A stretch of 23,169 bases of DNA from SLJM01 sp964415785 (GTDB lineage Bacteria; Myxococcota_A; Bradymonadia; Bradymonadales; Bradymonadaceae), in the NCBI GenBank assembly GCA_964415785.1, contig CAYQBU010000048.1, positions 1-23,169 on the forward strand, in the 5' to 3' direction. Within the stretch, counting starts at the first letter, position 1, and the number at the start of each line of letters is the position of its first letter. The translations under genes were made by a program, and so were the position numbers. The notes below the pieces were generated by a model. It was not told the origin of the DNA. It did not search any database and worked only from the letters and a program-made list of their open reading frames with translations. Below are positions 9,876-17,527 of the stretch, piece by piece.

Positions 9876-11015
9876 ATGGTGTCGATGCGAGAATTGAAAG
9901 TGGAACCGATCTTTGGTCACCGCGATAAATTGGAATTTGTGCGCTTTGGACGGCGCCACTACGACGGCGATCCAAATTACCGAAGTCTGCCCGATCTGGT
10001 GGTCTGGGATCGACTCCGGGCCGGGGGAAACCCCTGGTTTCAACACGGAGAAGCGCAGCTCTTTGTTGCCCGCCGGGGCGATGAGGTGGTGGGGCGGATC
10101 AGCGCACAGGTCGATCGGGAGCACCTGAAGGTGCACGATGATGGGGCTGGTTTTTTTGGTTTCTTTGAGTGCGTCGACGACCAGGAGGTGGCGCAGGCGC
10201 TCTTGAGGGTCGCCGAAGACTGGTGCCGCGCACGGGGGATGGAGCGGATGCGGGGGCCCTTTTCGTTTTCTATCAACGAAGAGTCCGGGATGCTGGTCGA
10301 GGGTTTTGACTCGCCCAATTACGTCATGATGCCCCATGGAAAGCCCTATTATGAAGGTCAGATGGAGGCTGCGGGCTACAATCAGGTCCAGGACCTCTTC
10401 GCCTGGCGCTACAAGAGGGAGCATCCCCCGGAGCAAATCCAGCAGATCGCCGATGCCGTCGCCGAACATCCAGGGCTGGTGGTGCGGCCTCTGGACAAGA
10501 GTCGGTTGGACGAGGAGTTGGATACGATCATGTCGATCTTCAACGAGGCCTGGGCCAATAACTGGGGGTTTGTGCCCTTGACGGAGGCGGAGGTCGAAGA
10601 GGTGGCCAAGCAATTTCGGTTGATCGCAGAGCCCCAACTCTGCCTGATCGCGGAAGTGGAGGGAGAGCCAGCGGCGATGGCGGTGGCCCTGCCCAATATC
10701 TATGAGAGCTGTTCCGATCTGGAGGGGAAGCTCTTTCCGCTGGGATGGGCGAAGTTGCTGTATCGCCTGAAGAAGCAGCCGCCAAAGTCCTTTCGCCAGA
10801 TCCTGTTGGGGGTCCGCAAGAAATTTCGAGGATCAACGCTCGGTGGATTGAGCGTGCTCCTCTATGTGACCATTCACCGCAACGCCTATGCCCTGGGGTA
10901 TAAGGAAGCGGAGGCCAGCTGGACGCTGGCCGACAATGAGCGGATCAACAATGGAATGGCCTTTATGGGCGCTGAGCACTACAAAACCTACCGTATTTTC
11001 GAGACGGAACTTTAA
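9876..11015 (+). CDS. YghO-family GNAT acyltransferase, candidate bacterial ceramide synthase
   Basis: The 379-residue protein matches my recollection of the YghO/bCerS family. Visible are HYDGDPNYRSLPD near the N-terminus, NPWFQHGEAQLFVARRGDEVVGRI as a GNAT-like strand pair (about 52-75), and GFFGFFECVDD (92-102). A RGPFSFSINEESGMLVEGFD block (127-144) and YYEGQMEAAGY follow. Members were often labelled dATP pyrophosphohydrolase or GNAT; the Caulobacter member is the ceramide synthase that N-acylates the sphingoid base. The next gene is a CerR-like dehydrogenase, which supports this reading. The start is uncertain: ATG 9876, GTG 9879 and ATG 9885 are all in frame. It lies 21 bp after the CcmD-like gene and may share its transcript. 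Enzyme specificity is inferred from family and context. Confidence 0.85.
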   Translation: MVSMRELKVEPIFGHRDKLEFVRFGRRHYDGDPNYRSLPDLVVWDRLRAGGNPWFQHGEAQLFVARRGDEVVGRISAQVDREHLKVHDDGAGFFGFFECVDDQEVAQALLRVAEDWCRARGMERMRGPFSFSINEESGMLVEGFDSPNYVMMPHGKPYYEGQMEAAGYNQVQDLFAWRYKREHPPEQIQQIADAVAEHPGLVVRPLDKSRLDEELDTIMSIFNEAWANNWGFVPLTEAEVEEVAKQFRLIAEPQLCLIAEVEGEPAAMAVALPNIYESCSDLEGKLFPLGWAKLLYRLKKQPPKSFRQILLGVRKKFRGSTLGGLSVLLYVTIHRNAYALGYKEAEASWTLADNERINNGMAFMGAEHYKTYRIFETEL

Positions 11016-11032
11016 GAGATCGGGGCCAGGCG

Positions 11033-12007
11033 ATGAGAATATTTTTGACGGGTGCGACGGGATTCGTGGGTTCACATCTGGTGGAAGTCCTTGTGGACGC
11101 CGGCCACGAGGTGGAGTGTTTGGTCCGAAAGAGCTCGGACGTGGAGCATCTGGAAGCCCTGGGGGTGGAGACGGTGGAAGGAGAGCTCGGCAAGGCCGCT
11201 GAGTTTGAGGCGTCGCTGGGCCAGGCGGAGGTGCTGATCCACGTGGCGGGGGTCACGGGAGCGACGGGGCCCGAGGAGTTCTATCGGGTCAACGCAGAAG
11301 GGACGCGTGACCTGGTCGATCGCTACGCGGCGAGGCGAGATGAGGGGCGCGTTATCTACGTGTCCAGCGTGTCGGCTCAGGGGCCATCGGAGGGCGCAGC
11401 GCCGCGATCGGCGGAGGCTTTGCCCAGGCCGGTGAGCGACTACGGGGCCAGCAAGCTCGATGGCGAGGGGGCCGTGCTGGCTCATCGCCAGACGTTGAAG
11501 ACGACGGTGCTGAGGCCGCCGGTGATCTACGGGCCTCGAGATGGAGATATGTTCGACGTCTTTCGGATGGCGAAGTTGGGGCTTGCCCCGCGGATGGGCG
11601 GGGGGCAGCGATGGCTCAGCCTGATCTATGTGGAGGATGTAGTGAGCGCGATCGTGGCCTGTCTGGAGGCCGAGGGCGACGGCGAGATCTATCCCATCGA
11701 CGATGGACAGGTCTATACCTGGAAGCGCCTGGGCTGCGAGATCGGAGAGGCGATGGGCAAGCGCTCGTTGAGTTTTGGGATTCCAAAGGCGGCGTTTGTG
11801 GCGGCCGGGGTGGCGTCGGACGCCGTGCAGGGATGGCGAGGAAAGGGGGCGACCTTTGGACTCGACAAGGTTCGGGAGATGAGCCAGGCCTCCTGGGTGT
11901 GCGGTCACGAAGCGATTCACCGCGACCTGGGATGGACGCCATCGGTGCCCCTTCGCCAGGGGGCAGCGATGACCGCCGATTGGTACCGAGCCCAGGGTTG
12001 GTTATAG
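11033..12007 (+). CDS. NAD(P)-dependent epimerase/dehydratase, candidate ceramide-pathway reductase (CerR-like)
   Basis: The 324-residue protein is an extended short-chain dehydrogenase. The Rossmann motif is GATGFVG (7-13), the active-site serine lies in VSSVS (about 111-112), and the catalytic pair is Tyr137/Lys141 in DYGASK. RPPVIYGPRDGDMF and the LIYVEDVVSAI segment are typical of the epimerase/3-beta-HSD branch. It starts 17 bp after the acyltransferase gene. In Caulobacter the sphingolipid genes include an epimerase-like protein, CerR, together with the GNAT-type ceramide synthase. By that parallel this enzyme may reduce the 3-keto group of the N-acylated intermediate. The general family is certain; the ceramide role is inference. 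It converges with argS, leaving 22 bp between stops. Confidence 0.88.
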   Translation: MRIFLTGATGFVGSHLVEVLVDAGHEVECLVRKSSDVEHLEALGVETVEGELGKAAEFEASLGQAEVLIHVAGVTGATGPEEFYRVNAEGTRDLVDRYAARRDEGRVIYVSSVSAQGPSEGAAPRSAEALPRPVSDYGASKLDGEGAVLAHRQTLKTTVLRPPVIYGPRDGDMFDVFRMAKLGLAPRMGGGQRWLSLIYVEDVVSAIVACLEAEGDGEIYPIDDGQVYTWKRLGCEIGEAMGKRSLSFGIPKAAFVAAGVASDAVQGWRGKGATFGLDKVREMSQASWVCGHEAIHRDLGWTPSVPLRQGAAMTADWYRAQGWL

Positions 12008-12029
12008 CCCCGAATCGTCGGGCCAGGAC

Positions 12030-13952
12030 TTACATCTCATCGAGGGTGGGGATGCCGAGGAGATCGAGGCCGATCTCAAGGGTGGTCTGGACGGCTCGAG
12101 ACAAGAGCAAGAGCCCGTCTCGCCGCGGCCCATCGAGGTCGACGATGCGGTGATCGGGGTCGTTGTAGAGCCCGGAGAAGGCGTTGGCCAATTCGAAGAG
12201 AAATTCGGCGACGCGACCGGGGTGAAGTTGGTCGGCGGCGGTGGCGACGGTGGAGGGCCAGTCCTGAAGCGTGGAGATGACCTTCATCTCCAGGTCGGTA
12301 CCCAGTGACTGCATGGCGCGAGACCGGGCCTCTTCGTCGAGGTCGGGCCACCCGCCGAGGCGGCGCTCCAAGGAGTTGATGCGGGCGACGCTGTAGAGGC
12401 AGTAGGGGCCGGTTCGGCCCTGAAAGTCGATGGAGCGGGAGGGATCGAATTGCACCGTGGTGCGGGGAGCGAAGTCGAGGATATAGTATTTGAGGGCGGC
12501 GAGAGCGATGGTGCGGGCGCGATGATTGCGCTCACCATCGTCGAGGCCGTCGTAGCGCTCGTCGACGGCCTCGGCGGCCAGATCGACCATGGCGGCCAGG
12601 AGGTCATCGGCGTCGACGACCTTGCCCTCGCGGCTCTTCATCTTGCCGTCGGGAAGTTCCACCATGCCATAGGAGAGGTGATGGAGTTGGCCCTCCAGAT
12701 CAGGGTGGAGTTTGCCGAGAATCGAGAAGAGAACCTTGAAGTGATAGGCCTGCTCGTCGCCGACGACGTAGACCATATGGTCGGGATCATAGTCCTGGAA
12801 ACGAGCCTCCGCGGTGCCGAGATCCTGGGTCATGTAGACGGTGGTGCCGTCGGAGCGAAGCAGCACTTTGTCGCCGTCGATGCCGAAGGGCTCCAGGTCG
12901 CAGGCGACGGCGCCGTCGTCGCGGTGAAAGAAGAGGCCATCGTCGAGGCCTTTCTCCACGATTTCGCGCCCCCGCTGGTAGGTCTCGCTCTCCAAGTAGA
13001 GGCGATCAAATTCGATGCCCAGGTCGCGGTAGGTGGTCTCAAAGCCGTCGAGGACCCAGCTATTCATGGTGGACCACAACTCGCGGATATCCTCGTCGCC
13101 ATCTTCCCAGCCCTGGAGCATCTGGCGGGCCTGTTGGCCGAGGTCACTGATGGCGTTGAAGTAGTCGTGCTCGAAGTGCTCGAAGAAGATGTGGCGCAGC
13201 TGGTCGGGGTCGTCTTCCTGCTCTCGATGGGGCTCGGAGTCGGGGTTAGAGAGCCAGGACTGGAAGCGCTGTTCGGCGTCGTCGGTGGACTGCCACGTCT
13301 GGTATTCGTCGTGGAAGGCCTGGTTGAAGCGCACGTAGTAGCGGCCGACGAAGTGGTCGCCTTTTTCGCCGGTGGAATCGGGGGTCTCGCCGTCTGCAAA
13401 GCGCTGGTAGGCGACCATGGATTTACAGATGTGAATGCCCCGATCGTTGATCAGGTTGACCGGGGCGACGCGGTGGCCGAAGTGGTCGAGGATGCGGCAG
13501 ACGGAGTCGCCGAGGAGGTTATTTCGGACGTGGCCCAGGTGCTGGGGCTTGTTGGTATTGGGAGCCGAAAATTCGACGACCCATTGTTCGTCGGACGGTT
13601 GACCCTGACCGAAGGCGTCACCGCGGTCCTCGATCTGTTGGAGGACGAGTTGGGCGAGGCGTCCGCGGTGGAGTTGGAAGTTGACGTAGGGGCCAGCGAG
13701 GTTGATGGCCTCGACGATGGAGTCGTCGCCGAGGTGTGCCTCGATGGCGTCGGCGACCTGCTGGGCGATCTGCTGAGGCGATCGCTTGAGGACCGGGGCG
13801 AGGGCAAAGCAGGGGAAGCCGCGATCGCCCATCTCCGGGTCGGGGGGATCGGCCAGCCCGATGCCCTGGGCGACGTCGGGGTCGACGCCGAGGGAGGTGA
13901 TGGCCTGGTCTTTGAGCTCGGCGAGGGTCGATTCGATGTCCTGGATGTGCAT
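12030..13952 (-). CDS. argS: Arginyl-tRNA synthetase
   Basis: The 640-residue class I synthetase charges tRNA-Arg. The N-terminal Arg-tRNA-synthetase domain (1-115) includes the KRSPQQIAQQV segment and GPYVNFQL. The catalytic signature is FSAPNTNKPQHLGHVRNN with HLGH at 138-141 as the HIGH motif. The KMSKS counterpart is KMKSREGK starting at Lys437. A helical DALR anticodon-binding domain follows, with PGRVAEFLFELANAFSGLYNDP and RAVQTTLEIGLDLLGIPTLDEM at the end. The PNTNKPQHLGH form resembles the longer type found in Bacteroidetes rather than the 577-residue E. coli type. A roughly 550-residue open frame lies antisense to it and is rejected as a shadow. No strong Shine-Dalgarno is visible before ATG 13952. 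Confidence 0.97.
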   Translation of the reverse strand: MHIQDIESTLAELKDQAITSLGVDPDVAQGIGLADPPDPEMGDRGFPCFALAPVLKRSPQQIAQQVADAIEAHLGDDSIVEAINLAGPYVNFQLHRGRLAQLVLQQIEDRGDAFGQGQPSDEQWVVEFSAPNTNKPQHLGHVRNNLLGDSVCRILDHFGHRVAPVNLINDRGIHICKSMVAYQRFADGETPDSTGEKGDHFVGRYYVRFNQAFHDEYQTWQSTDDAEQRFQSWLSNPDSEPHREQEDDPDQLRHIFFEHFEHDYFNAISDLGQQARQMLQGWEDGDEDIRELWSTMNSWVLDGFETTYRDLGIEFDRLYLESETYQRGREIVEKGLDDGLFFHRDDGAVACDLEPFGIDGDKVLLRSDGTTVYMTQDLGTAEARFQDYDPDHMVYVVGDEQAYHFKVLFSILGKLHPDLEGQLHHLSYGMVELPDGKMKSREGKVVDADDLLAAMVDLAAEAVDERYDGLDDGERNHRARTIALAALKYYILDFAPRTTVQFDPSRSIDFQGRTGPYCLYSVARINSLERRLGGWPDLDEEARSRAMQSLGTDLEMKVISTLQDWPSTVATAADQLHPGRVAEFLFELANAFSGLYNDPDHRIVDLDGPRRDGLLLLSRAVQTTLEIGLDLLGIPTLDEM

Positions 13953-13997
13953 GGTGGTTCAGCTCGCTGGAGATGGGGAATTACCACGGTGGGTCTA

Positions 13998-14150
13998 ACC
14001 CGGATTATTCACGACTCGCCTACTACGGCTCATCAGAGCCCCGATGCCTGTATCTCACTCCGCGACGATGCTCTGCATCGCCTGTGGGGCTTGATTTGGG
14101 CCTCTGAGCTCTGATGTTGCCTCGTTACGACGTCTCATGAATAACCCAGG
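13998..14150. repeat. Palindromic repeat element, copy B (about 153 bp)
   Basis: This copy runs from ACCCGGATTATTCACGACTC to CATGAATAACCCAGG and matches copy A at 4159-4312 along its whole length, with scattered substitutions. The nested stem cagagc/gctctg is kept. The centre forms a clean hairpin GATGC-TCT-GCATC, which is mismatched in copy A. It lies 45 bp upstream of the argS start, between argS (minus) and the Cys-rich lipoprotein gene (plus). It contains no coding frame of note. Confidence 0.85.
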
Positions 14151-14254
14151 CCGATCGGCGGCGACGTTAATGAAGTGCAGTCCCCCTTGGCAAGAGGGAT
14201 GGGACGCAAGGTGGACGCTGAGGGTGACGATAATGGGGAGGCGTGGTCCAACTA
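14151..14254. other. Spacer between repeat copies B and C
   Basis: About 100 bp separate the two palindromic elements in the divergent region between argS and the Cys-rich lipoprotein gene. I see no gene and no convincing promoter or terminator in it. Confidence 0.4.
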
Positions 14255-14304
14255 ACCCGGATTATTCACGACTCGCCTACTGCGGCTCATGAATGATCCG
14301 GGCT
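14255..14304. repeat. Short palindromic repeat, copy C (internally deleted form)
   Basis: The left 35 bases match the left end of copies A and B (ACCCGGATTATTCACGACTC, then GCCTACTGCGGCTCAT). The sequence then jumps to the right end (GAATGATCCGGGCT). The join falls at CTCAT, which in A and B occurs both in GGCTCAT near the left side and in TCTCATGA near the right end. Loss of about 100 bp between these two short direct repeats would give exactly this structure. CTAA is found on both outer sides, which is either a duplication or part of the element. It ends about 25 bp upstream of the lipoprotein start codon. Confidence 0.8.
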
Positions 14305-14329
14305 AACTCAAAGGTCGGAGGAGGAACGG

Positions 14330-14908
14330 ATGGAGATTCAGCGACTGAAAGCGTGGCTCGGCGGCGGACTGGCGGTGGTGATCCTGTTGGGCTGTGGAGG
14401 GATGGAGGTCGATGATCCGGTGCAGAGCGTGGAGAGTGCGTCAAAGAGTGAAAGGTCGGCGAGCGAAGATGTGGAGACCGTGCAGCACGGCAGCGAGAGA
14501 AACGGTGGACAGTCGACGGAGGAGGAGGCTCAGCCGGCGGAGGTGGTGGAGAGCGAGGATTGCCAGAAGCTCTGCTTTCAGGCTCAGTGGTGCCAGGAGG
14601 AGGGCGAGGATCTCGAGGGATGTGTGGCGGCCTGCGAAGATGGTGGTTTTGATGGGCTGATGGCGGCGTCGACGATGGCCTGTTTCGATGAGGCGATCAG
14701 CTGTACAGGGATGGAGCGATGCACGATGGAGATCGAGGTCTGCGATGAATTCTGTCAGGCGGCGGAATGTGGAGAGCGGTGTAAGAGGGCCTGTGGGGAG
14801 GCGGTGCTCGGCGGAGGCGAAGCGTCGGAGGCGCTACGGCTCTGTGTGGAGGAGGATAGGGGCTGTGAGGCGTTGGGATTTTGCTCCGAACAAGGTCGGC
14901 GTGGTTGA
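14330..14908 (+). CDS. Cysteine-rich lipoprotein
   Basis: The 192-residue product has the signal MEIQRLKAWLGGGLAVVI followed by lipobox LLGC, so it is predicted to be lipidated and exported. Residues about 25-75 are low-complexity and rich in Ser/Glu. The rest is a compact domain with 16 cysteines, many in Cx2-4C spacings (DCQKLC, GCVAAC, VCDEFC, ECGERC). An even count outside the lipid-attached Cys suggests several disulfides. The start is supported by a strong Shine-Dalgarno, GGAGGAGGA at 14317-14325. The family is not recognised. Similar Cys-rich lipoproteins are common in predatory and myxobacterial-type genomes. Repeat copy C sits just upstream and could include part of the 5' leader. 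Confidence 0.85.
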   Translation: MEIQRLKAWLGGGLAVVILLGCGGMEVDDPVQSVESASKSERSASEDVETVQHGSERNGGQSTEEEAQPAEVVESEDCQKLCFQAQWCQEEGEDLEGCVAACEDGGFDGLMAASTMACFDEAISCTGMERCTMEIEVCDEFCQAAECGERCKRACGEAVLGGGEASEALRLCVEEDRGCEALGFCSEQGRRG

Positions 14909-14979
14909 CCCGATGGGTGGGGGCGCTACATTGAGCGCGAAAAGCGTTGCCCACATGGACTCGATGACCAGGAAAGACC

Positions 14980-15222
14980 GTGAAATTTCGCCGCCCCGAC
15001 GAAAAGAAGATGAATGTCATTCGGATGACGCCCTTTTTCTTTTTGCTATTGGCCATCTCGTTTACAGGGATCCATGCCTACCGCTACGCCGTGGGGCTGG
15101 ATGCGGAAACCACCTGGTTGTTGGTCGGTGGAGCGGCGACGATCTACTTCGGGGTGCGGAGTTGGTTTCAGGCAAAGGTGGTCTTCGTCTTTGATGGTGA
15201 CGAAGACGGTCAGGGGTCGTAG
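14980..15222 (+). CDS. Small two-helix membrane protein, hypothetical
   Basis: The 80-residue product begins at GTG 14980, with AGGAAAG just upstream; ATG at residue 11 (15010) is an alternative. Two hydrophobic helices are clear: MTPFFFLLLAISFTGIHAY and WLLVGGAATIYFGVRSWF. A short acidic tail (FDGDEDGQGS) follows. The 3' end overlaps the convergent winged-helix gene by 13 bp. No family is recognised. It is probably an inner-membrane protein; the gene call rests on length, membrane pattern and ribosome site. Confidence 0.6.
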   Translation: MKFRRPDEKKMNVIRMTPFFFLLLAISFTGIHAYRYAVGLDAETTWLLVGGAATIYFGVRSWFQAKVVFVFDGDEDGQGS

Positions 15223-16436
15223 CGGCGAAGGGCGTCGACCAGATCGTCGCGCAGCGGTTGGAGCCGCTCCCAGACGGTGGGGTTGTCGCCGACGGGGAGC
15301 CGAAGTTCATTGGAGACTTTAGGGGATAGTTCCAGCGAGGTGTCCACGGTACGGAGGATGCCCGTGGAGGTGAGAAGATCGGCGACCTCGTCATCGGAGG
15401 CGGGGAGGATGGGAGCGTTCTCGGCGCCGCCAGCGAGATGAGGGACGACGTCGAGGGCGATGAGGTCGATGGCCTGGGCAAGTGAGGCGAGGCCGGGGAG
15501 GAGATCGCCGAGATCGCGATCGCGATGCCACAGGCGCAGCCCGTACATGTCGCGGGTGAGGGTGGCCGGGGGAGGCCGCCGCGTGCCCGAGGCACTGAGC
15601 AGAGAGACGAGCATCGCCAGATAGGGATTACAGCTGATGAGCAGGCGGCGAAGGTCGGGACCCCGGCGGCGGGCGACGGCGGTGGTGGAGGGGTTGATGG
15701 GGATGGAGCCAAACCACCGCAGATCCTGTTCTGCGTCGATATAGCTGGCCCGAGCCCAGTCCTGATGGCGGAGACGCTCCAGATCGGCGCGGGCAAAGAG
15801 GATGACCTGGCGGGGGATGCCAATGGCCATGGGGCGCGGACTTCCAAATTGGCGGGCGGCGTAGGCGCTCAGAAAACTCTGGCCGTGAAAATCAAAGGGG
15901 GCGCGAGGGCTGTCAACGGGTTGGCCACTGGACCAATCGAGGTCGCCGGGGCGCTGGGCCCAGCGCATCATGGAGGTCAGGGCGCTGGCCCGGCGATGGG
16001 CCGTGGCCTCCGAGAGGGTGGTCAGGGCCTGGACGACTTTTTCGGCCGCCTCTCGGGTCGCCTCGGGCTCCGAGAGGTGGGCAAAGTCATCGCTGCGCGT
16101 GCGCTGAATCTGTTGAATGAGGGGCCGACGAAATAGGGCGGTGGCGAAGAGCCGGCCTCGAGAGGGTTGGCTCTCCACGAAGGCGAGCCCATCGCTGGTC
16201 AATTCAAAGCGGTCGTCGTCGGCGGGGCGCACAAAGCGAAGCCAGACGCCGAAGTCGAGGTAGTAGCGGGCGGTGCGCTCCTTGACGTCCATCAGGGTCG
16301 CCAATTTGGCGACGGTGCGCCGTCGTGGACGCAGCGCTTCCAACAGGTCGATGAAGCGCGAGATATTATTGGCCTGGGGAACCGAGGTGATCGATTCGGT
16401 CAGGTCCAATTGAAGTCTGGTCTCGTCGCTGGTCAT
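15210..16436 (-). CDS. Winged-helix domain protein of unknown function
   Basis: The 408-residue soluble protein has an N-terminal winged-helix-like region at about 19-90. It contains PQANNISRFIDLLEAL, then TVAKLATLMDVKERTARYYLDF as a helix-turn-helix, and a DRFELTSDGLAFVES wing. This arrangement recalls N-terminal domains of some restriction-associated and regulatory proteins (DUF7226-like), a comparison from memory that needs a profile search. The remaining 300 residues are helical and Arg-rich with no motif I recognise. Convergent overlap with the small membrane gene is 13 bp. It is divergent from the lipoprotein gene at 16566 across about 130 bp, so it could regulate that pair, but this is only positional. 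Confidence 0.75.
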   Translation of the reverse strand: MTSDETRLQLDLTESITSVPQANNISRFIDLLEALRPRRRTVAKLATLMDVKERTARYYLDFGVWLRFVRPADDDRFELTSDGLAFVESQPSRGRLFATALFRRPLIQQIQRTRSDDFAHLSEPEATREAAEKVVQALTTLSEATAHRRASALTSMMRWAQRPGDLDWSSGQPVDSPRAPFDFHGQSFLSAYAARQFGSPRPMAIGIPRQVILFARADLERLRHQDWARASYIDAEQDLRWFGSIPINPSTTAVARRRGPDLRRLLISCNPYLAMLVSLLSASGTRRPPPATLTRDMYGLRLWHRDRDLGDLLPGLASLAQAIDLIALDVVPHLAGGAENAPILPASDDEVADLLTSTGILRTVDTSLELSPKVSNELRLPVGDNPTVWERLQPLRDDLVDALRRYDP

Positions 16437-16553
16437 GGCATCAAGGGTAGTGGATGTTGGAAATCAAGGCCAGAGGGTGGTGGAAGTGGAGTCATAGTGC
16501 TAGAACAGGGGCATGCATAAATTCATTTCCAGACGACGAAGATGAGTAACGAT

Positions 16554-16558
16554 AGGAG
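16554..16558 (+). promoter_or_regulatory. Shine-Dalgarno AGGAG for the 16566 lipoprotein gene
   Basis: AGGAG lies seven bases upstream of ATG 16566 and fixes that start. The surrounding 16437-16565 divergent spacer holds no gene, and I see no clear promoter boxes in it. Confidence 0.7.
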
Positions 16559-16565
16559 TTGAGCG

Positions 16566-17522
16566 ATGAGAAGAATTGGAGCAGCGGTGTCGGGAGTAGT
16601 GGCGATCATGCTGGTGGCGGGATGTTCGTCGATGGAGGATCGCATTGAGAATGTGGTCCAACACGAATTGGAGCGTTGCCAGGCGTCGGACGAGCTCTTT
16701 TATGAGGCTTCGGTTCAAGGCGGAGGCGATAACGAGGTGTTGGCCGAGTTATGCCATCTGGAGCCCTCGGAAGTGGAAATGGAAACGGATTGGCGGGGAC
16801 GTATCCGGACGGGGCCGGCGGTGTGGACGGCAGAGGAAAACCAGAACACGTCGACCGTGGAGCTTCGCCGGGTGGCCTGGGATCGCCTGGACCGGGCGAT
16901 GAGTCGGGCGTCGAGCGATGATCCGGAGCGTCTGGAAGAAGCGGAAGAGCACTTCGCTCAGGCCCAGGAGCAGTATGGCGATAGCGTTTTTGTGCGCCAG
17001 CAGCGCCTGGAGAATCTGTTGAATTTGAGGTCGGAGCGCATGTCCCACGACGACGATGAAAGTCTGGTGGGTGACGCCGCCGAAGCCTATCTGGCTGAAG
17101 TCGTCGAATGGGCCGAAGGGCGCGACGACCGCGATGCCGCAGCAGAGGCCCGTCTGGCGGTGGTGTCCCACGTGGCCAACTATATCAGCAATCAGCAGCG
17201 GGCGTTGGAGCGCATGGATTCCACGGATCGCGACGATCGCTTGAAGGCGTCAGCGGAGTTAGCCGAGGAAGACGGAGACGATGAAGCGGCTCAGGAATAC
17301 TGGGATGAGTTGGAGCGTCGCGAAGAAGAGCGCCCGGAGCGCCTGGAGCAGATCGAAGGTCGCATCGAGAGGGCGACGCGCGAGGTCTGCGAATATACGG
17401 AGATCCTCAATGTCGATGGGATCAACGATGATACGCGGCGAAGTCGAGTCACCTCGGCGATGGGCGAGTACGATTGCGATTTCTCGGAAGACGATGAAGA
17501 GGAAGACGAAGGAGATGAATAA
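16566..17522 (+). CDS. Lipoprotein with acidic helical body, hypothetical
   Basis: The 318-residue product has signal MRRIGAAVSGVVAIM and lipobox LVAGCSS, so it is predicted to be lipidated. After the signal come a short Cys-containing region and then long charged helices (about 95-290), with patterns such as EEAEEHFAQAQEQYGDSV that resemble TPR or coiled-coil helices. The C-terminal end is strongly acidic (SEDDEEEDEGDE). The family is not recognised. It ends 5 bp before the GNAT fusion gene, so the two are likely co-transcribed. Confidence 0.85.
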   Translation: MRRIGAAVSGVVAIMLVAGCSSMEDRIENVVQHELERCQASDELFYEASVQGGGDNEVLAELCHLEPSEVEMETDWRGRIRTGPAVWTAEENQNTSTVELRRVAWDRLDRAMSRASSDDPERLEEAEEHFAQAQEQYGDSVFVRQQRLENLLNLRSERMSHDDDESLVGDAAEAYLAEVVEWAEGRDDRDAAAEARLAVVSHVANYISNQQRALERMDSTDRDDRLKASAELAEEDGDDEAAQEYWDELERREEERPERLEQIEGRIERATREVCEYTEILNVDGINDDTRRSRVTSAMGEYDCDFSEDDEEEDEGDE

Positions 17523-17527
17523 AAGCG

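Noticed and set aside
12450..14114. Open frame of about 550 codons antisense to argS
   Set aside because: It lies fully opposite a clear arginyl-tRNA synthetase. Its translation is Val/Asp/Glu-rich low complexity without motifs, as expected from GC-rich third positions.
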